Below the pieces are notes generated by a model. It ran no database searches, was not told where the DNA came from, and was given only the letters and a program-made list of their open reading frames with translations. A DNA stretch of 64,000 nt. Origin: Anaerolineales bacterium (lineage in GTDB: Bacteria > Chloroflexota > Anaerolineae > Anaerolineales > UBA11579). Shown here in pieces: positions 45,032 through 55,278 of the stretch; position 1 is the stretch's first letter; each line of letters opens with the position of its first letter. A program made the position numbers and the translations under genes. The DNA lies in assembly GCA_019637755.1 (NCBI GenBank), contig JAHBVC010000001.1, positions 434,001 to 498,000 of the forward strand. Direction: 5' to 3'.

Positions 45032-45808
45032 TCATTTTCCAGTGAACTTTGCAGCTCGCTTCTCCAAAAACGCCGCCATGCCTTCTTTTTGGTCTTGCGT
45101 GTCATAGGTCAGCAAATAATTGCGGCGTTCAAGCTGCATGCCTTCCAGCAGGGTGCGCTCGTGCCCGTAGCGCAGCGCCTGGCGCGCCAGGCGCACAGCC
45201 ACGGCGGGCCGCGCCGCCACCACGGCGGCCAGCTCCTGCGCCTCGGCCAGCACGCGCTCATCAGGCACCACACGATTGAGCAGGCCGGCCTGCAGCGCCG
45301 CCTGGGCGGCGAGCGGTTCGCCGGTTAGCACCATCTCCATCGCCCGCGCCGGGCCGATGGCGCGCGCCAAACGTTGTGTGCCACCTGCCCCAGGCATGAT
45401 GCCCAGCTTGATCTCCGGTTGGGCAAAGCGCGCCGTCTCGCCAGCCACGATGAGGTCACAGCCCAGCGCCAGCTCGCAGCCGCCGCCAAAGGCCACCCCG
45501 CGCACGGCGGCGATGACGGGCTTGTCGATCGCCCAGATGCGCTGCCACAGGGCGCGCGTGTTGCGCAGGTAAATATCCACTGGGCCAGCGTTGGCCATCG
45601 CTTCGATATCTGCGCCGGCCGCAAAGGCGCGCTCGCCGCCGTAAAGCACGATCACGCGCACCCCCTCGTCGGCGTTTTGCGCTTCCAGCGTCTCGGCCAG
45701 GGCGCGCAACATCTCCGGGCTGAGCGCATTAAGCTTCTCCGGGCGGTTGAGGCGCACGGTGGCGATAGGGGTTTGCAGATCGACCAGGACGAGGGGTTGT
45801 TCGCTCAT
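45032..45808 (-). CDS. paaF: Enoyl-CoA hydratase, PaaF-like
   Basis: A 258-residue crotonase. Oxyanion-hole segments are GGERAFAAGADIEAM and AVRGVAFGGGCELALGCDLI; both catalytic glutamates are present, in GGGCELALGC and FAQPEIKLGIMPGAGG. This is a bona fide hydratase, expected to act on 2,3-dehydroadipyl-CoA in this context, or on fatty enoyl-CoA. TATACT (45820-45815) ends 6 nt before the ATG. paaH lies downstream, separated by a family A repeat. Confidence 0.88.
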   Translation of the reverse strand: MSEQPLVLVDLQTPIATVRLNRPEKLNALSPEMLRALAETLEAQNADEGVRVIVLYGGERAFAAGADIEAMANAGPVDIYLRNTRALWQRIWAIDKPVIAAVRGVAFGGGCELALGCDLIVAGETARFAQPEIKLGIMPGAGGTQRLARAIGPARAMEMVLTGEPLAAQAALQAGLLNRVVPDERVLAEAQELAAVVAARPAVAVRLARQALRYGHERTLLEGMQLERRNYLLTYDTQDQKEGMAAFLEKRAAKFTGK

Positions 45809-45881
45809 GCCCTAAGTATACGGGGATTGTGACTTGCAGAACTGCTCACCCAATTTGGGCTTTACCCATTAAGATTCAGAC

Positions 45882-46949
45882 ATGGCTGAAGAGCGTTTAC
45901 AAAAGATCCTGGCACGCGCGGGCTACGGCTCGCGCCGCGCCGCAGAAGAGATGATCCAGACCGGGCGCGTGACGGTGAACGGCGAGATGGCCCAATTGGG
46001 TGATAAAGCCGATCCGGCGCGCGATGCGATCAAAGTGGATGGCAGCCGCCTGGCGGCCGCCAGTGCCCCGGTCTACTACGCCGTCTACAAGCCGCGCGGT
46101 GTACTCTCCACCACTGGCGGGCCAGAGCCGCGCCAAAAGGTGGTGGACCTGGTGCCGGGGGGTGCGCAGTTGCATTTGGTGGGCCGCCTGGATAAAGACA
46201 GCGAAGGCCTGATGCTGCTCACCAATGACGGCGCGCTGACGCAACGCGTCAGCCACCCGCGCTATGAGCAGGAGAAGGAGTATCGCGTATTGGTGGCGCG
46301 CCAGCCGGATGCCGAGCAACTGGCCACTTGGCGCCGCGGCGTAGTGCTGGAAGATGGCACGCGCACGCGCCCCGCCGAAGTACGCGTGGAGTATCCGTTT
46401 GGCAAGGGCGCCTGGCTGCGTGTGATCATGCATGAAGGCCACAAGCGCCAGATCCGCGAGATCGCCGGCCAGCTCGGCCTGCCAGTGCTCAAACTGATCC
46501 GCGTGCGCATTGCCAACCTCTACCTGGGCAGCCTGAAGCCCGGCGAATGGCGCCCTTTAAGCGCTGACGAAGTCCGCGATCTGCTGGCCGGCGAGAAACC
46601 AGCCAGCCGCAAACCGCGCCCGACGGCCAGCCCGCGCAGCGACGAGCCTAAAATTGCCGCACGCAAATCGGGCAAGCCGGGCAAAGGCCCGGGCAGCCGC
46701 AAACCGGCGCCGCGCAAGCCGGGCATCACTCTCGGCCGGCCGCGCCGCAGCGGCAGCGCCAGCGCAAGCAAGCCCGCCAACAAGACGGCCAAGCCGCACC
46801 GCAGCGGTAGCACAAGCAAGCCCGCCAACAAGACGGCCAAGCCGCGCCGCAGCGCCAGCACCAGCACCAGCCGGCCCGCCAGCAAGACGGCCAAGCCGCG
46901 CCGCAGCAGCCCCGCGCCCAGCCGCAAGAACACCAAGCGCGCCCGCTAG
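45882..46949 (+). CDS. rluB: RsuA/RluB-family pseudouridine synthase with basic repetitive tail
   Basis: A 355-residue enzyme that isomerises uridine in rRNA. Residues 1-48 are an S4 RNA-binding domain (RLQKILARAGYGSRRAAEEM). The catalytic Asp is Asp104 in GRLDKDSEGLMLLTNDG, followed by KEYRVLV and HEGHKRQIREI. After residue 240 a Lys/Arg/Ser/Pro-rich low-complexity tail of about 115 residues is built from repeats. The tail is probably disordered and RNA-binding. TAAGAT (45870-45875) ends 6 nt before the ATG. Confidence 0.9.
   Translation: MAEERLQKILARAGYGSRRAAEEMIQTGRVTVNGEMAQLGDKADPARDAIKVDGSRLAAASAPVYYAVYKPRGVLSTTGGPEPRQKVVDLVPGGAQLHLVGRLDKDSEGLMLLTNDGALTQRVSHPRYEQEKEYRVLVARQPDAEQLATWRRGVVLEDGTRTRPAEVRVEYPFGKGAWLRVIMHEGHKRQIREIAGQLGLPVLKLIRVRIANLYLGSLKPGEWRPLSADEVRDLLAGEKPASRKPRPTASPRSDEPKIAARKSGKPGKGPGSRKPAPRKPGITLGRPRRSGSASASKPANKTAKPHRSGSTSKPANKTAKPRRSASTSTSRPASKTAKPRRSSPAPSRKNTKRAR
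46741..46915 (+). repeat. Coding minisatellite in the pseudouridine synthase tail
   Basis: Three or so units of about 45-50 bp coding for SKPANKTAKPHRSGST-like peptides, with the phrase AACAAGACGGCCAAGCCGC repeated nearly unchanged. Length variation between strains is likely. Confidence 0.8.
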
Positions 46950-47042
46950 CCCGCGCCCGCTAGCGGCGCGAATTCCTGTTGGCGCACAAAAGAACATTCG
47001 TGCTATACTGTGCCGCTTATTAATATCAGACAGGAATTCGCC

Positions 47043-48284
47043 ATGTTGACAAAATTGAAGAACAATTTCAGCACCCTGTTTCGTGAGTTCCCACGAGCCT
47101 TCTGGCTGGTGGTCGGCGTATCGTTTGTGGATGGGGTTGGCCGTACCTTGCTGTTTCCCTTCTTCCCGCTTTACATCACGCAGCGCTTCAACGTGGGCGC
47201 AACCCAGGCGGGCTTTGTATTGGGCATCTTCTCGGTGTTCGCCCTGGTGGGCTCGTTCATCGGTGGCGCACTGACCGATCGCATCGGGCGTAAGAAACTG
47301 ATCCTGGCCGGGTTGGTGTGCAGTGCGCTCACTACGCTGGCCCTCGGCCTGGTGAATGAATTGCACTGGGTCTACGTGGTGGCGGCCATCAGCGGCACCT
47401 TTGGCGAGCTGGCCGGGCCGGCGCACCAAGCGATGATCGCTGACATCCTGCCTGAGGACAAACGTCAGGAGGGCTTCGGCATGCTGCGCGTGGTCGGCAA
47501 CCTCACCTGGATCTTCGGCCCCAGCATCGGCGGCTTGCTCGCCGGTGTATCCTTCTTCTACTTGTTCGTCTCGGATGCGGTGGTGAGCTGCATCGTGGCG
47601 GTGCTGTTCTTCATCTTCATCGCCGAGACCAAGCCCAAGGCCAGCGAAGCCCAGGCCAACGAAGCTCTGCTCAAAACCTTCGCTGGCTATTTCAAAGTGC
47701 TGCGCGATCTGCCGTTTGTGGCGTTCATCCTGGCATCGATCTTGATGGGCATGGTCTATATCCAAATGTACGGTGCGCTCTCCATCTTCCTGCGTGACCA
47801 GCATGGTATTAACCCGCAAAGTTACGGCTTGCTGATGAGCAGCAGCGGCGTTACCGTGATCCTGTTTCAGTTTTGGATGACGCGCGTGATCAAGTGGCGC
47901 CCGCCCTTCTTAATGATGGCGCTGGGCACCTTGTTCTACATGGTCGGCTTCAGCCTGTTTGGCTTCGTGGCCGCCTTCTGGCTTTTCCTGTCCGCTATCG
48001 TGATCGTGACCATCGGCGAAATGATCGTTGTGCCTACCGCTTCGGCGCTGGCGGCCAACTTCGCCCCCGAAGCGATGCGCGGCCGCTACATGGCCGTCTT
48101 CAGCCTGGTGTGGGCCGTGCCGGCCGCCGTAGGCCCGGCGCTGGCGGGCTACATCTTGGATAACTACAATCCAAACCTGCTGTGGTTTGGTGGCGGCCTG
48201 GTGTGTGCCCTGGCCGCGGCGTTCTTCTATTACCTGCACCTGCGGCTAGGCAAACGTAAAAAGTTTGCCGCCGCCGAAGCCTAG
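47043..48284 (+). CDS. MFS transporter
   Basis: A 413-residue transporter with about 12 helices. The motif A loop GGALTDRIGRKKLILAG is canonical for MFS, and DILPEDKRQEGFGMLRVVGN matches the MdtH/YfcJ-type central motif. Probably a drug or metabolite exporter. The open frame begins at 47010; the ATG at 47043 follows CAGGAATT. TATACT at 47004-47009 provides the -10. A strong terminator follows. Confidence 0.88.
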   Translation: MLTKLKNNFSTLFREFPRAFWLVVGVSFVDGVGRTLLFPFFPLYITQRFNVGATQAGFVLGIFSVFALVGSFIGGALTDRIGRKKLILAGLVCSALTTLALGLVNELHWVYVVAAISGTFGELAGPAHQAMIADILPEDKRQEGFGMLRVVGNLTWIFGPSIGGLLAGVSFFYLFVSDAVVSCIVAVLFFIFIAETKPKASEAQANEALLKTFAGYFKVLRDLPFVAFILASILMGMVYIQMYGALSIFLRDQHGINPQSYGLLMSSSGVTVILFQFWMTRVIKWRPPFLMMALGTLFYMVGFSLFGFVAAFWLFLSAIVIVTIGEMIVVPTASALAANFAPEAMRGRYMAVFSLVWAVPAAVGPALAGYILDNYNPNLLWFGGGLVCALAAAFFYYLHLRLGKRKKFAAAEA

Positions 48285-48292
48285 CCCCACAA

Positions 48293-48327
48293 ACTAAAGA
48301 CCGCAGCCTATGGCTGCGGTCTTTAGT
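48293..48327 (+). terminator. Intrinsic hairpin
   Basis: ACTAAAGACCGCAGCC pairs with GGCTGCGGTCTTTAGT around TAT. It closes the MFS unit; the next promoter starts at its final base. Confidence 0.85.
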
Positions 48328-48355
48328 TGCCGAATGGCAGTGCTGCCCGTACAAT
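48327..48355 (+). promoter_or_regulatory. Promoter of the Agl23/NHL gene
   Basis: TTGCCG (48327-48332), 17-nt spacer, TACAAT (48350-48355). Confidence 0.7.
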
Positions 48356-48393
48356 TGGTCCATTCCCGCCAACCCAGAAAACTAAAAAACCTT

Positions 48394-51300
48394 ATGGCCA
48401 AAGAACGCACCTCCTCACCCAGCAATTGGTTAGACCGGCCCCTGTTGGGGAGCCACAAACTCACCTGGGAGCATGCCGTTCTGGCGCTCATCTTGCTGGC
48501 CGCCTTCGTTACGCGCTTCCATATGCTCGGCCAGCGCGTGATGAGCCACGATGAAACCACCCATGTCTATTTCTCGTGGCAATTGTTCAAGGGCCAGGGG
48601 TACCAGCACCACCCGCTCAGTCACGGGCCACTCCAGTTTCACTTGCTGGCGCTGAGCTATTTTCTATTCGGCGACAACGATCTCACCGCCCGCGCCCCGC
48701 AGGCGCTGTTTGGCGTTGCCGTGGTGTTCTTCGTGTGGTGGGCCTTCCGCCGCTACCTGGGGCGCACAGGAGCGCTGCTCGCCGCTGGCTTCTATCTCAT
48801 CTCGCCCTACCTCATGTACTACAGCCGCTATGCGCGCAATGAGATCTTTGTGGCGCTGTTTGGGCTGGTGATGCTGTGGGCTATTCTGCGCTACCTGGAC
48901 ACGGGAGAGCACAAGTACGTTTACATTGGCGTAGCCGCCATCGCACTGCACTTCACCTCCAAAGAAACTTCATTCATTTATGTAGCCCAGGCGCTGGTGT
49001 TCCTGGGCCTGGTGTTCCTATGGCGCATCGCCGCACGCAGCTGGACCAGCCCACAGATCCGGCGAGTGTTCTTCATCACCCTCTTGTTGAGCGTATCGCT
49101 GCTCTTCCTGGCGATCGGCGCGCAGATCCGCAGTAGCGAGCTGGGCACCGCGGCCCCGAGCGCTACCCAGGTAGAAGAGCCCGTGGTGGCGGCCACAGAG
49201 GGCGCCCCCAGCGAGCTCAGCACGCCGTTGGCGCCAACGACGCTGATCCTCGGCGCGCTGGGGGCCGCCGCGCTGCTGACCGCGCTGACCGCGCTGCTGC
49301 GCGGCTACGGCTTGGCACGCCTGCGCCAGGAGCGCGCCTTTGTGCTCATGGGCATCCTGTTCGCGCTGGTGTTGCCGCACTTATCCGCCTTCCCCATCCG
49401 TTGGTTGCATCACGACCCGATGGCCTATCAGGATGCCAGTAACCTCTGGTTCATCAGTGGCGTGGTGGTGGTGTGCGCCCTGCTCTCGGCGGGGCTGGGC
49501 GTAGCGATCAATGGCCGCGTCTGGCTGATCAGTAGCGCAGTGTTTTACGCCATCTTTGTCCCCTTCTACACCACCATCTTCAGCAACGGCGTAGGCTTCT
49601 TCTCTGGTTTGGTCGGCTCGTTGGGCTATTGGTTGGAGCAGCAGGCCGTGGAACGCGGCAACCAGCCCAGCTACTACTATTGGGCAGTACAGATCCCTGC
49701 GTATGAGTACCTGGCGGCCGCCGGCAGTGCGCTGGCGGCGCTGATGGGCATCCGCAGCCTGCGCCGCGGGCTGCCCAGCCCCGCGGGGGATACGGAGCAG
49801 CGTGATCTCCTGCCCTACGAGAGCCGCCGGATGGCCTTGGTGCTCCTGGCTTTCTGGTCGCTTTCCGCCTTGGCGGCCTACACCATCGCCGGCGAGAAGA
49901 TGCCCTGGTTGACGGTGCACATTGCCATGCCAATGCTGCTCCTGGCCGGCTGGGCCGTCAGCCGCCTGATCGCCCGCGTGGATTGGGCCGGCTTTGGGGC
50001 GCGCCAAGGCTGGCTGCTGCTGGCCGGGCTGCTGATCAGCCTGGGCAGCGCCTTCAGCTTGCTGGGGGCGTTGCTGGGGCAAAACCCGCCCTTCCAAGGC
50101 AATGAGCTGGCGCAACTGCAAGCCACCACGCGCTTCCTATTGTTTGTGATCACCTTGGCCGTGGGCATCTATGCGGTGCTGCGCTCCTCCCTGGCCGGCG
50201 AATGGCCGCGCCGCCAGCTCAGCAAGCTCAGCCTGCTGCTCATGTTTGGCGCGCTGGCGCTGCTCACCCTGCGCACCGCGCTGCGTGCCAACTTCCGCAA
50301 TTACGACCTGGCCAATGAGTATTTGGTGTATGCCCACATGGCGCCCGGCTCCAAGATCGCCATGCAGCAGATCGAAGAGATCTCGCGCCGCATCACTGGC
50401 GGGCTGGATTTGCAGGTAGCCTACGACAACGAAACCTCCTACCCCTTCTGGTGGTATCTGCGCAACTATCCCAATCAGCGCTTCTACGGCGGTGAGCCCA
50501 CGCGCGATCTGCGCCAGTTCCCCGTCATCATCGTGGGCGACACTAACTACGGCAAGCTCGAGCCGATTGTTGGCCAAAGCTTCTACAAGTTCGAATACAT
50601 GCGTATCTGGTGGCCCAACCAGGATTACTTCGATTTCACCCCCAGCAGCATTGGCTACCGCTTCACCAGCGACACGGGCCAACCCGCCAGCGAAATGAGC
50701 CACGGCGAATACCTGCGCCGGGTGGCCTTACGCCTGTGGGATTATGTCGGCACGCCCAGCGGCCGCGCCGATCTTTGGCAGATCTGGCTCAATAGCGACT
50801 TCACCAGCTATCTTGCCAACAAGGGGCAAAGCACCAGCTTGCAAACCTGGTCCCCCGGGCGCACGATGCGCGTGTATATCCGCAAAGATGTCGCCGCGCA
50901 GATCTGGGAATACGGCGTGGCGGCCGCGGGCAGCGATTTGCAAGACCCCTACGAGGGCAAGGGCCGCGAGCTGGCGCCGCAGTTCACTGTGGGCGGCTTC
51001 GGCAGCGAACCGGGCCAGTTCATCTCGCCGCGCAATGCGGCCTTGGCGCCGGATGGCAGCGTGTACGTAGCTGACAGCGGCAACCATCGCATCCAACACC
51101 TCGCTGCGGACGGCCGCGTGCTGCAGGTCTGGGGCAGCTATGCGGATCTGGCCACTGGCGAAGCGCCGGGCGGCACCTTCAACGAGCCGTGGTCGCTGGC
51201 GCTATCGCCAGATGGTGCCTACGTCTACGTTGCGGATACCTGGAACCATCGCGTGCAGCAATTCAGCGCGGATGGCCGCTTTGTGCGCATGTGGGGCTAC

Positions 51301-51858
51301 TTCGGGCAGGACGAGAGCGCCGGCGCGCTATGGGGCCCGCGCGATATCACCGTGCTGCCGGACGGCAATGTGCTCGTGACCGACACGGGCAACAAACGCC
51401 TGCGCATGTACACGGCCACTGGAGAGCACCTCAGCGATTACGGCGAATACGGCTTCGAGCCCGGCCAGTTTGATGAGCCGGTGGGCGTAGCCTACGATGC
51501 TTACACCGGCCGCGTCTTCGTGGCCGATACCTGGAACCAACGTGTGCAGGTGCTGGATTACCGCGATGGGCGCTTCCTCCCCAGCGAGACCTGGGAGATC
51601 GCCGGCTGGTACGGGCAATCGCTCACCAACAAGCCTTACCTCAGCCCAGGCAAGGATGGCGCGCTCTACATTGCTGACCCCGAAGCCGGCCGCGTGCTGG
51701 TCTACGGTCTGGATGGCACGCTGCAATACTTCTTTGGCGGCTTTGACCAAAGCGCGGCCAACATTGCCATCGCCCAGGGCGTAGCCGCTGATCCCAACGG
51801 CGGAGTATGGGTAGTGGACAGCCAGAACGCTACGCTGTCTTGGTTCGCAAGTGAGTAA
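48394..51858 (+). CDS. Agl23-type GT-C glycosyltransferase fused to NHL repeats
   Basis: A 1154-residue protein. Residues 25-650 form many transmembrane helices with the GT39/Agl23-type loop VMSHDETTHVYFSWQLFKGQ (conserved acidic pair) and YYSRYARNEIFVALFGLVML. This corresponds to the TIGR03663 family, described as flippase activity-associated. From about residue 864 at least five NHL-type beta-propeller units follow, for example GSVYVADSGNHRIQHL, YVYVADTWNHRVQQF and RVFVADTWNQRVQVL. I infer transfer of a lipid-linked sugar with a periplasmic-side propeller binding a partner. The open frame begins at 48310 but the ATG at 48394 fits the promoter. The stop lies in a family B repeat. Confidence 0.82.
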   Translation: MAKERTSSPSNWLDRPLLGSHKLTWEHAVLALILLAAFVTRFHMLGQRVMSHDETTHVYFSWQLFKGQGYQHHPLSHGPLQFHLLALSYFLFGDNDLTARAPQALFGVAVVFFVWWAFRRYLGRTGALLAAGFYLISPYLMYYSRYARNEIFVALFGLVMLWAILRYLDTGEHKYVYIGVAAIALHFTSKETSFIYVAQALVFLGLVFLWRIAARSWTSPQIRRVFFITLLLSVSLLFLAIGAQIRSSELGTAAPSATQVEEPVVAATEGAPSELSTPLAPTTLILGALGAAALLTALTALLRGYGLARLRQERAFVLMGILFALVLPHLSAFPIRWLHHDPMAYQDASNLWFISGVVVVCALLSAGLGVAINGRVWLISSAVFYAIFVPFYTTIFSNGVGFFSGLVGSLGYWLEQQAVERGNQPSYYYWAVQIPAYEYLAAAGSALAALMGIRSLRRGLPSPAGDTEQRDLLPYESRRMALVLLAFWSLSALAAYTIAGEKMPWLTVHIAMPMLLLAGWAVSRLIARVDWAGFGARQGWLLLAGLLISLGSAFSLLGALLGQNPPFQGNELAQLQATTRFLLFVITLAVGIYAVLRSSLAGEWPRRQLSKLSLLLMFGALALLTLRTALRANFRNYDLANEYLVYAHMAPGSKIAMQQIEEISRRITGGLDLQVAYDNETSYPFWWYLRNYPNQRFYGGEPTRDLRQFPVIIVGDTNYGKLEPIVGQSFYKFEYMRIWWPNQDYFDFTPSSIGYRFTSDTGQPASEMSHGEYLRRVALRLWDYVGTPSGRADLWQIWLNSDFTSYLANKGQSTSLQTWSPGRTMRVYIRKDVAAQIWEYGVAAAGSDLQDPYEGKGRELAPQFTVGGFGSEPGQFISPRNAALAPDGSVYVADSGNHRIQHLAADGRVLQVWGSYADLATGEAPGGTFNEPWSLALSPDGAYVYVADTWNHRVQQFSADGRFVRMWGYFGQDESAGALWGPRDITVLPDGNVLVTDTGNKRLRMYTATGEHLSDYGEYGFEPGQFDEPVGVAYDAYTGRVFVADTWNQRVQVLDYRDGRFLPSETWEIAGWYGQSLTNKPYLSPGKDGALYIADPEAGRVLVYGLDGTLQYFFGGFDQSAANIAIAQGVAADPNGGVWVVDSQNATLSWFASE

Positions 51859-51985
51859 GTAAGTAATAGTGAGCAGTGATCGGTGAGGAGTAATCAGGTC
51901 AGCGGAAGTTTGCATGCGTGCATTGCTCACTCATCACTGCTCACTCATTACTGCTTGTCACTGCGCACTCATCACAGCTCACTCA
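51851..51985. repeat. GAGCAGTGA fold-back repeat (family B)
   Basis: Left arm GTGAGTAAGTAAGTAATAGT and GAGCAGTGATCGG; right side repeats TCACTGCTCACTCATTAC and CACTCATCACAGCTCACTC. The stops of both convergent genes (51856-51858 and 51979-51981) lie in it. Confidence 0.85.
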
Positions 51986-52329
51986 TCGCCCTCAACATGC
52001 AAGCTGTGAAAGACGCGATGCAGCATGGGTGACACCACAATTCCCGTGGTGAGCGTGAAGATCAGCCCCGACACTAGCGCATAGGCGGTGGCAAACCATT
52101 TGCCCGCGGCCCCATCGATTGCATTCACCGGGCCCATGCCCGAAAGGATCATGGCCGCATTGAGCACAGCATCCAGCCAGGCCATGCCTGCCAGCCAATG
52201 GTACCCCAGTATGCCGAGTAGCAGGAAGACGCTCATCAAGGCCAGCGCCAATAGCACGTGCCGCCCGATGCGCAGCACAAACTGGCGGCGCGGCAGCAGC
52301 GGCTGGGTACGGCGTTCGTAGCGAAACAT
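51979..52329 (-). CDS. Small membrane protein, possible ion-channel-like
   Basis: A 116-residue protein with a basic N-terminus, a helix [20 protein letters not shown], a short amphipathic loop around [20 protein letters not shown], and a second helix [19 protein letters not shown]. Helix-loop-helix with SGMGP in the loop faintly resembles two-helix potassium channel-like proteins, but no TVGYG filter is present, so no function is assigned. TATAAT (52341-52336) ends 6 nt before the ATG. Its stop lies in a family B repeat. Confidence 0.65.
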   Translation of the reverse strand: MFRYERRTQPLLPRRQFVLRIGRHVLLALALMSVFLLLGILGYHWLAGMAWLDAVLNAAMILSGMGPVNAIDGAAGKWFATAYALVSGLIFTLTTGIVVSPMLHRVFHSLHVEGDE

Positions 52330-52458
52330 AGCCGCATTATAGACCGCAGGGCCGGCATTTTGCCGCGGCCCGCGCCTGTTATAATGCCATCGTTTTGTAC
52401 AGCGCCCCAAAAGACGCTACTATCCCAATCGGCTCTCTTTCAAAGGAGCATTTCCCAG

Positions 52459-53598
<1,140 letters not shown>

Positions 53599-53634
53599 CC
53601 TCCGCGTCCATCTGTGTTCATCTGTGGACAATTG
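53599..53634. repeat. ATCTGTGTTCATCTGTGG repeat (family D), half copy
   Basis: CCTCCGCGTCCATCTG and TGTTCATCTGTGGACAATTG, directly after the sucC stop and before the sucD ribosome binding site. Only one arm of the fold-back is present. Confidence 0.75.
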
Positions 53635-53650
53635 AAAAGGAAATTACCAA

Positions 53651-54514
53651 ATGGGAATTCTGGCTGATAAGAACACTCGTGTCGTGGTGCAAGGCATCAC
53701 CGGCAACGAGGGCATGTTTCACTCCCAGCGCATGCTGGAATACGGCACGCAAGTCGTCGGCGGGGTACGCCCCGGCAAAGGCGGCGAATGGGTGCTGGAT
53801 GGCAAAGTACCCGTCTTTGACTCGGTAAAAGTAGCCGTGGATGCCACCGGCGCCGATTGCAGCATGATCATTGTGCCGCTGGCCGCCGCTGCCGATGCCA
53901 TGCTGGAAGCCGCGGATGCCGGGGTGCGCTTGATCGTCTGCCTGACTGAGGGCATCCCCCTGCAAGACATGATGCGCGTGCGTGCTTACCTCGACTCGAA
54001 GGGCGTACAGCTCATCGGGCCTAACTGCCCTGGCCTGCTCACCCCGGGCCAGACCAAGATCGGCTTCATCCCCGGCGATAATGCCATCCCCGGCAACATC
54101 GGCGTGGTGTCACGCTCCGGTACGCTGACCTACGAAGTGCTGTATGCGCTCAAGCAGGTGGGCATGGGCTCCAGCACCACGGTGGGTATCGGTGGTGACC
54201 CGGTGAAGGGCCTCAACTTCATTGACATCTTGCAGATGTTCGAAGAAGACCCGCTCACCGACAAAGTAGTCATGATCGGCGAGATCGGCGGTAGCGACGA
54301 AGAAAAGGCTGCCGAATACATCAGCAAGCACATGACCAAGCCAGTGGTGAGCTTCATCGCCGGCCGCGCCGCCCCTCCAGGCAAGCGCATGGGCCACGCA
54401 GGCGCCATCGTTGAAGGCAGTGCCGGCGGCGCCGAAGACAAGATCGCCGCGCTCACCAAAGCCGGCGTGCGCGTCGCCGACCACCCTGAGCAGATCCCGG
54501 ATATGCTCAGATAA
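53651..54514 (+). CDS. sucD: Succinyl-CoA synthetase alpha subunit
   Basis: A 287-residue CoA-binding subunit. It starts [20 protein letters not shown] (CoA-binding Rossmann part), has [30 protein letters not shown], and the phosphorylated His near residue 248 in [20 protein letters not shown] precedes the ATG. It works with SucC and, with gltA 8 kb downstream, indicates an operating TCA cycle. A terminator follows. Confidence 0.97.
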   Translation: MGILADKNTRVVVQGITGNEGMFHSQRMLEYGTQVVGGVRPGKGGEWVLDGKVPVFDSVKVAVDATGADCSMIIVPLAAAADAMLEAADAGVRLIVCLTEGIPLQDMMRVRAYLDSKGVQLIGPNCPGLLTPGQTKIGFIPGDNAIPGNIGVVSRSGTLTYEVLYALKQVGMGSSTTVGIGGDPVKGLNFIDILQMFEEDPLTDKVVMIGEIGGSDEEKAAEYISKHMTKPVVSFIAGRAAPPGKRMGHAGAIVEGSAGGAEDKIAALTKAGVRVADHPEQIPDMLR

Positions 54515-54550
54515 CGGCGCACCTTCGCCGAGAAGCACCCTAAGAACTAA

Positions 54551-54586
54551 AACAAACGCCCGCAGCTACGCGAGCGTTTGTTTTTA
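54551..54586 (+). terminator. Intrinsic terminator of sucCD
   Basis: AACAAACGC (54551-54559) pairs with GCGTTTGTT (54574-54582) with an internal bulge, followed by TTTTAT. Confidence 0.8.
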
Positions 54587-54622
54587 TAGTGGGCTGTTCA
54601 TTCCGCCCCCGTTAGGAGAGTG

Positions 54623-54868
54623 ATGTCACGCAAAACACTGTTCATCGGCTTGATCCTGTTAGCCCTGCTGATCACTTGGCTGCAGCTCAATAAAAGCTCA
54701 CAGGTAGGCCTGGCCAACCCCGCCTCGCAGTACTGCATTGAACAAGGCGGCCGGCTTGAGATCCGCAAGGATGCTGACGGCAACGAGTACGGTGTGTGCC
54801 TGCTGCCCGATGGCAGCGAGTGTGAGGAATGGGCGCTGTTCCGCGATAAGGAATGCATCGCCCCATGA
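54623..54868 (+). CDS. DUF333-domain membrane-anchored protein
   Basis: An 81-residue protein. A transmembrane or signal anchor (TLFIGLILLALLITWLQL) is followed by a DUF333 domain: NPASQYCIEQGGRLEIRKDA, YGVCLLPDGSECEEWALFR and a final Cys, with four cysteines probably forming two disulfides outside the membrane. Family function unknown. AGGAGAG precedes; a GTG one codon upstream (54620) is an alternative start. Terminators flank it on both sides, so it is monocistronic. Confidence 0.82.
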   Translation: MSRKTLFIGLILLALLITWLQLNKSSQVGLANPASQYCIEQGGRLEIRKDADGNEYGVCLLPDGSECEEWALFRDKECIAP

Positions 54869-54872
54869 GCAG

Positions 54873-54907
54873 AATCAAAAAGAGCGGCCAGGCCGCTCTT
54901 TTTTGAT
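54873..54907. terminator. Bidirectional intrinsic terminator
   Basis: AATCAAAAAGAGCGG and CCGCTCTTTTTTGATT flank a CCAGG loop between the convergent DUF333 and acpP genes. Confidence 0.9.
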
Positions 54908-54926
54908 TGCATTTGAGAGAGAAGGG

Positions 54927-55160
54927 CTACTTCTTGCCTTCGATGTAATCGACGGCGCCGCCCACGGTGGTGATGCTCTGCGCATCCTCATCGGAGATCT
55001 CGATGCTCAGCTTGTCCTCAAGGGCCATGATCAGCTCGACGATATCCAGCGAGTCCGCTTCGAGGTCCTCACGGAAGCGCGCCTCACGCGTGACCTTGGC
55101 CTCATCTACGCCGAGCAGCTCGACGACAGTAGCCTTTACTTGTTCAAATGTATCCGACAT
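54927..55160 (-). CDS. acpP: Acyl carrier protein
   Basis: A 77-residue, strongly acidic four-helix protein carrying acyl chains in fatty acid synthesis. The phosphopantetheine serine is Ser37 in [17 protein letters not shown]. Helix III reads [16 protein letters not shown]. The start MSDTFEQV is preceded by GGAGG at 5 nt; an in-frame upstream codon at 55172 lacks a site. TAGAAT (55192-55187) is the likely -10. It stands alone rather than in a fab cluster. Confidence 0.96.
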   Translation of the reverse strand: MSDTFEQVKATVVELLGVDEAKVTREARFREDLEADSLDIVELIMALEDKLSIEISDEDAQSITTVGGAVDYIEGKK

Positions 55161-55221
55161 GTATGCCTCCAAAAGTTTAGACTAGTATTCTACCGTCTTT
55201 GACCGCTTATCTTGCGCTTAA

Positions 55222-55250
55222 TTGACAGCCCAATTTGCGGCTGGTAAACT
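55222..55250 (+). promoter_or_regulatory. Promoter of fni
   Basis: TTGACA (55222-55227), 17-nt spacer, TAAACT (55245-55250), 28 nt before the ATG. Confidence 0.8.
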
Positions 55251-55278
55251 ACCCATCACTCCACAGGAACACTAGCTC

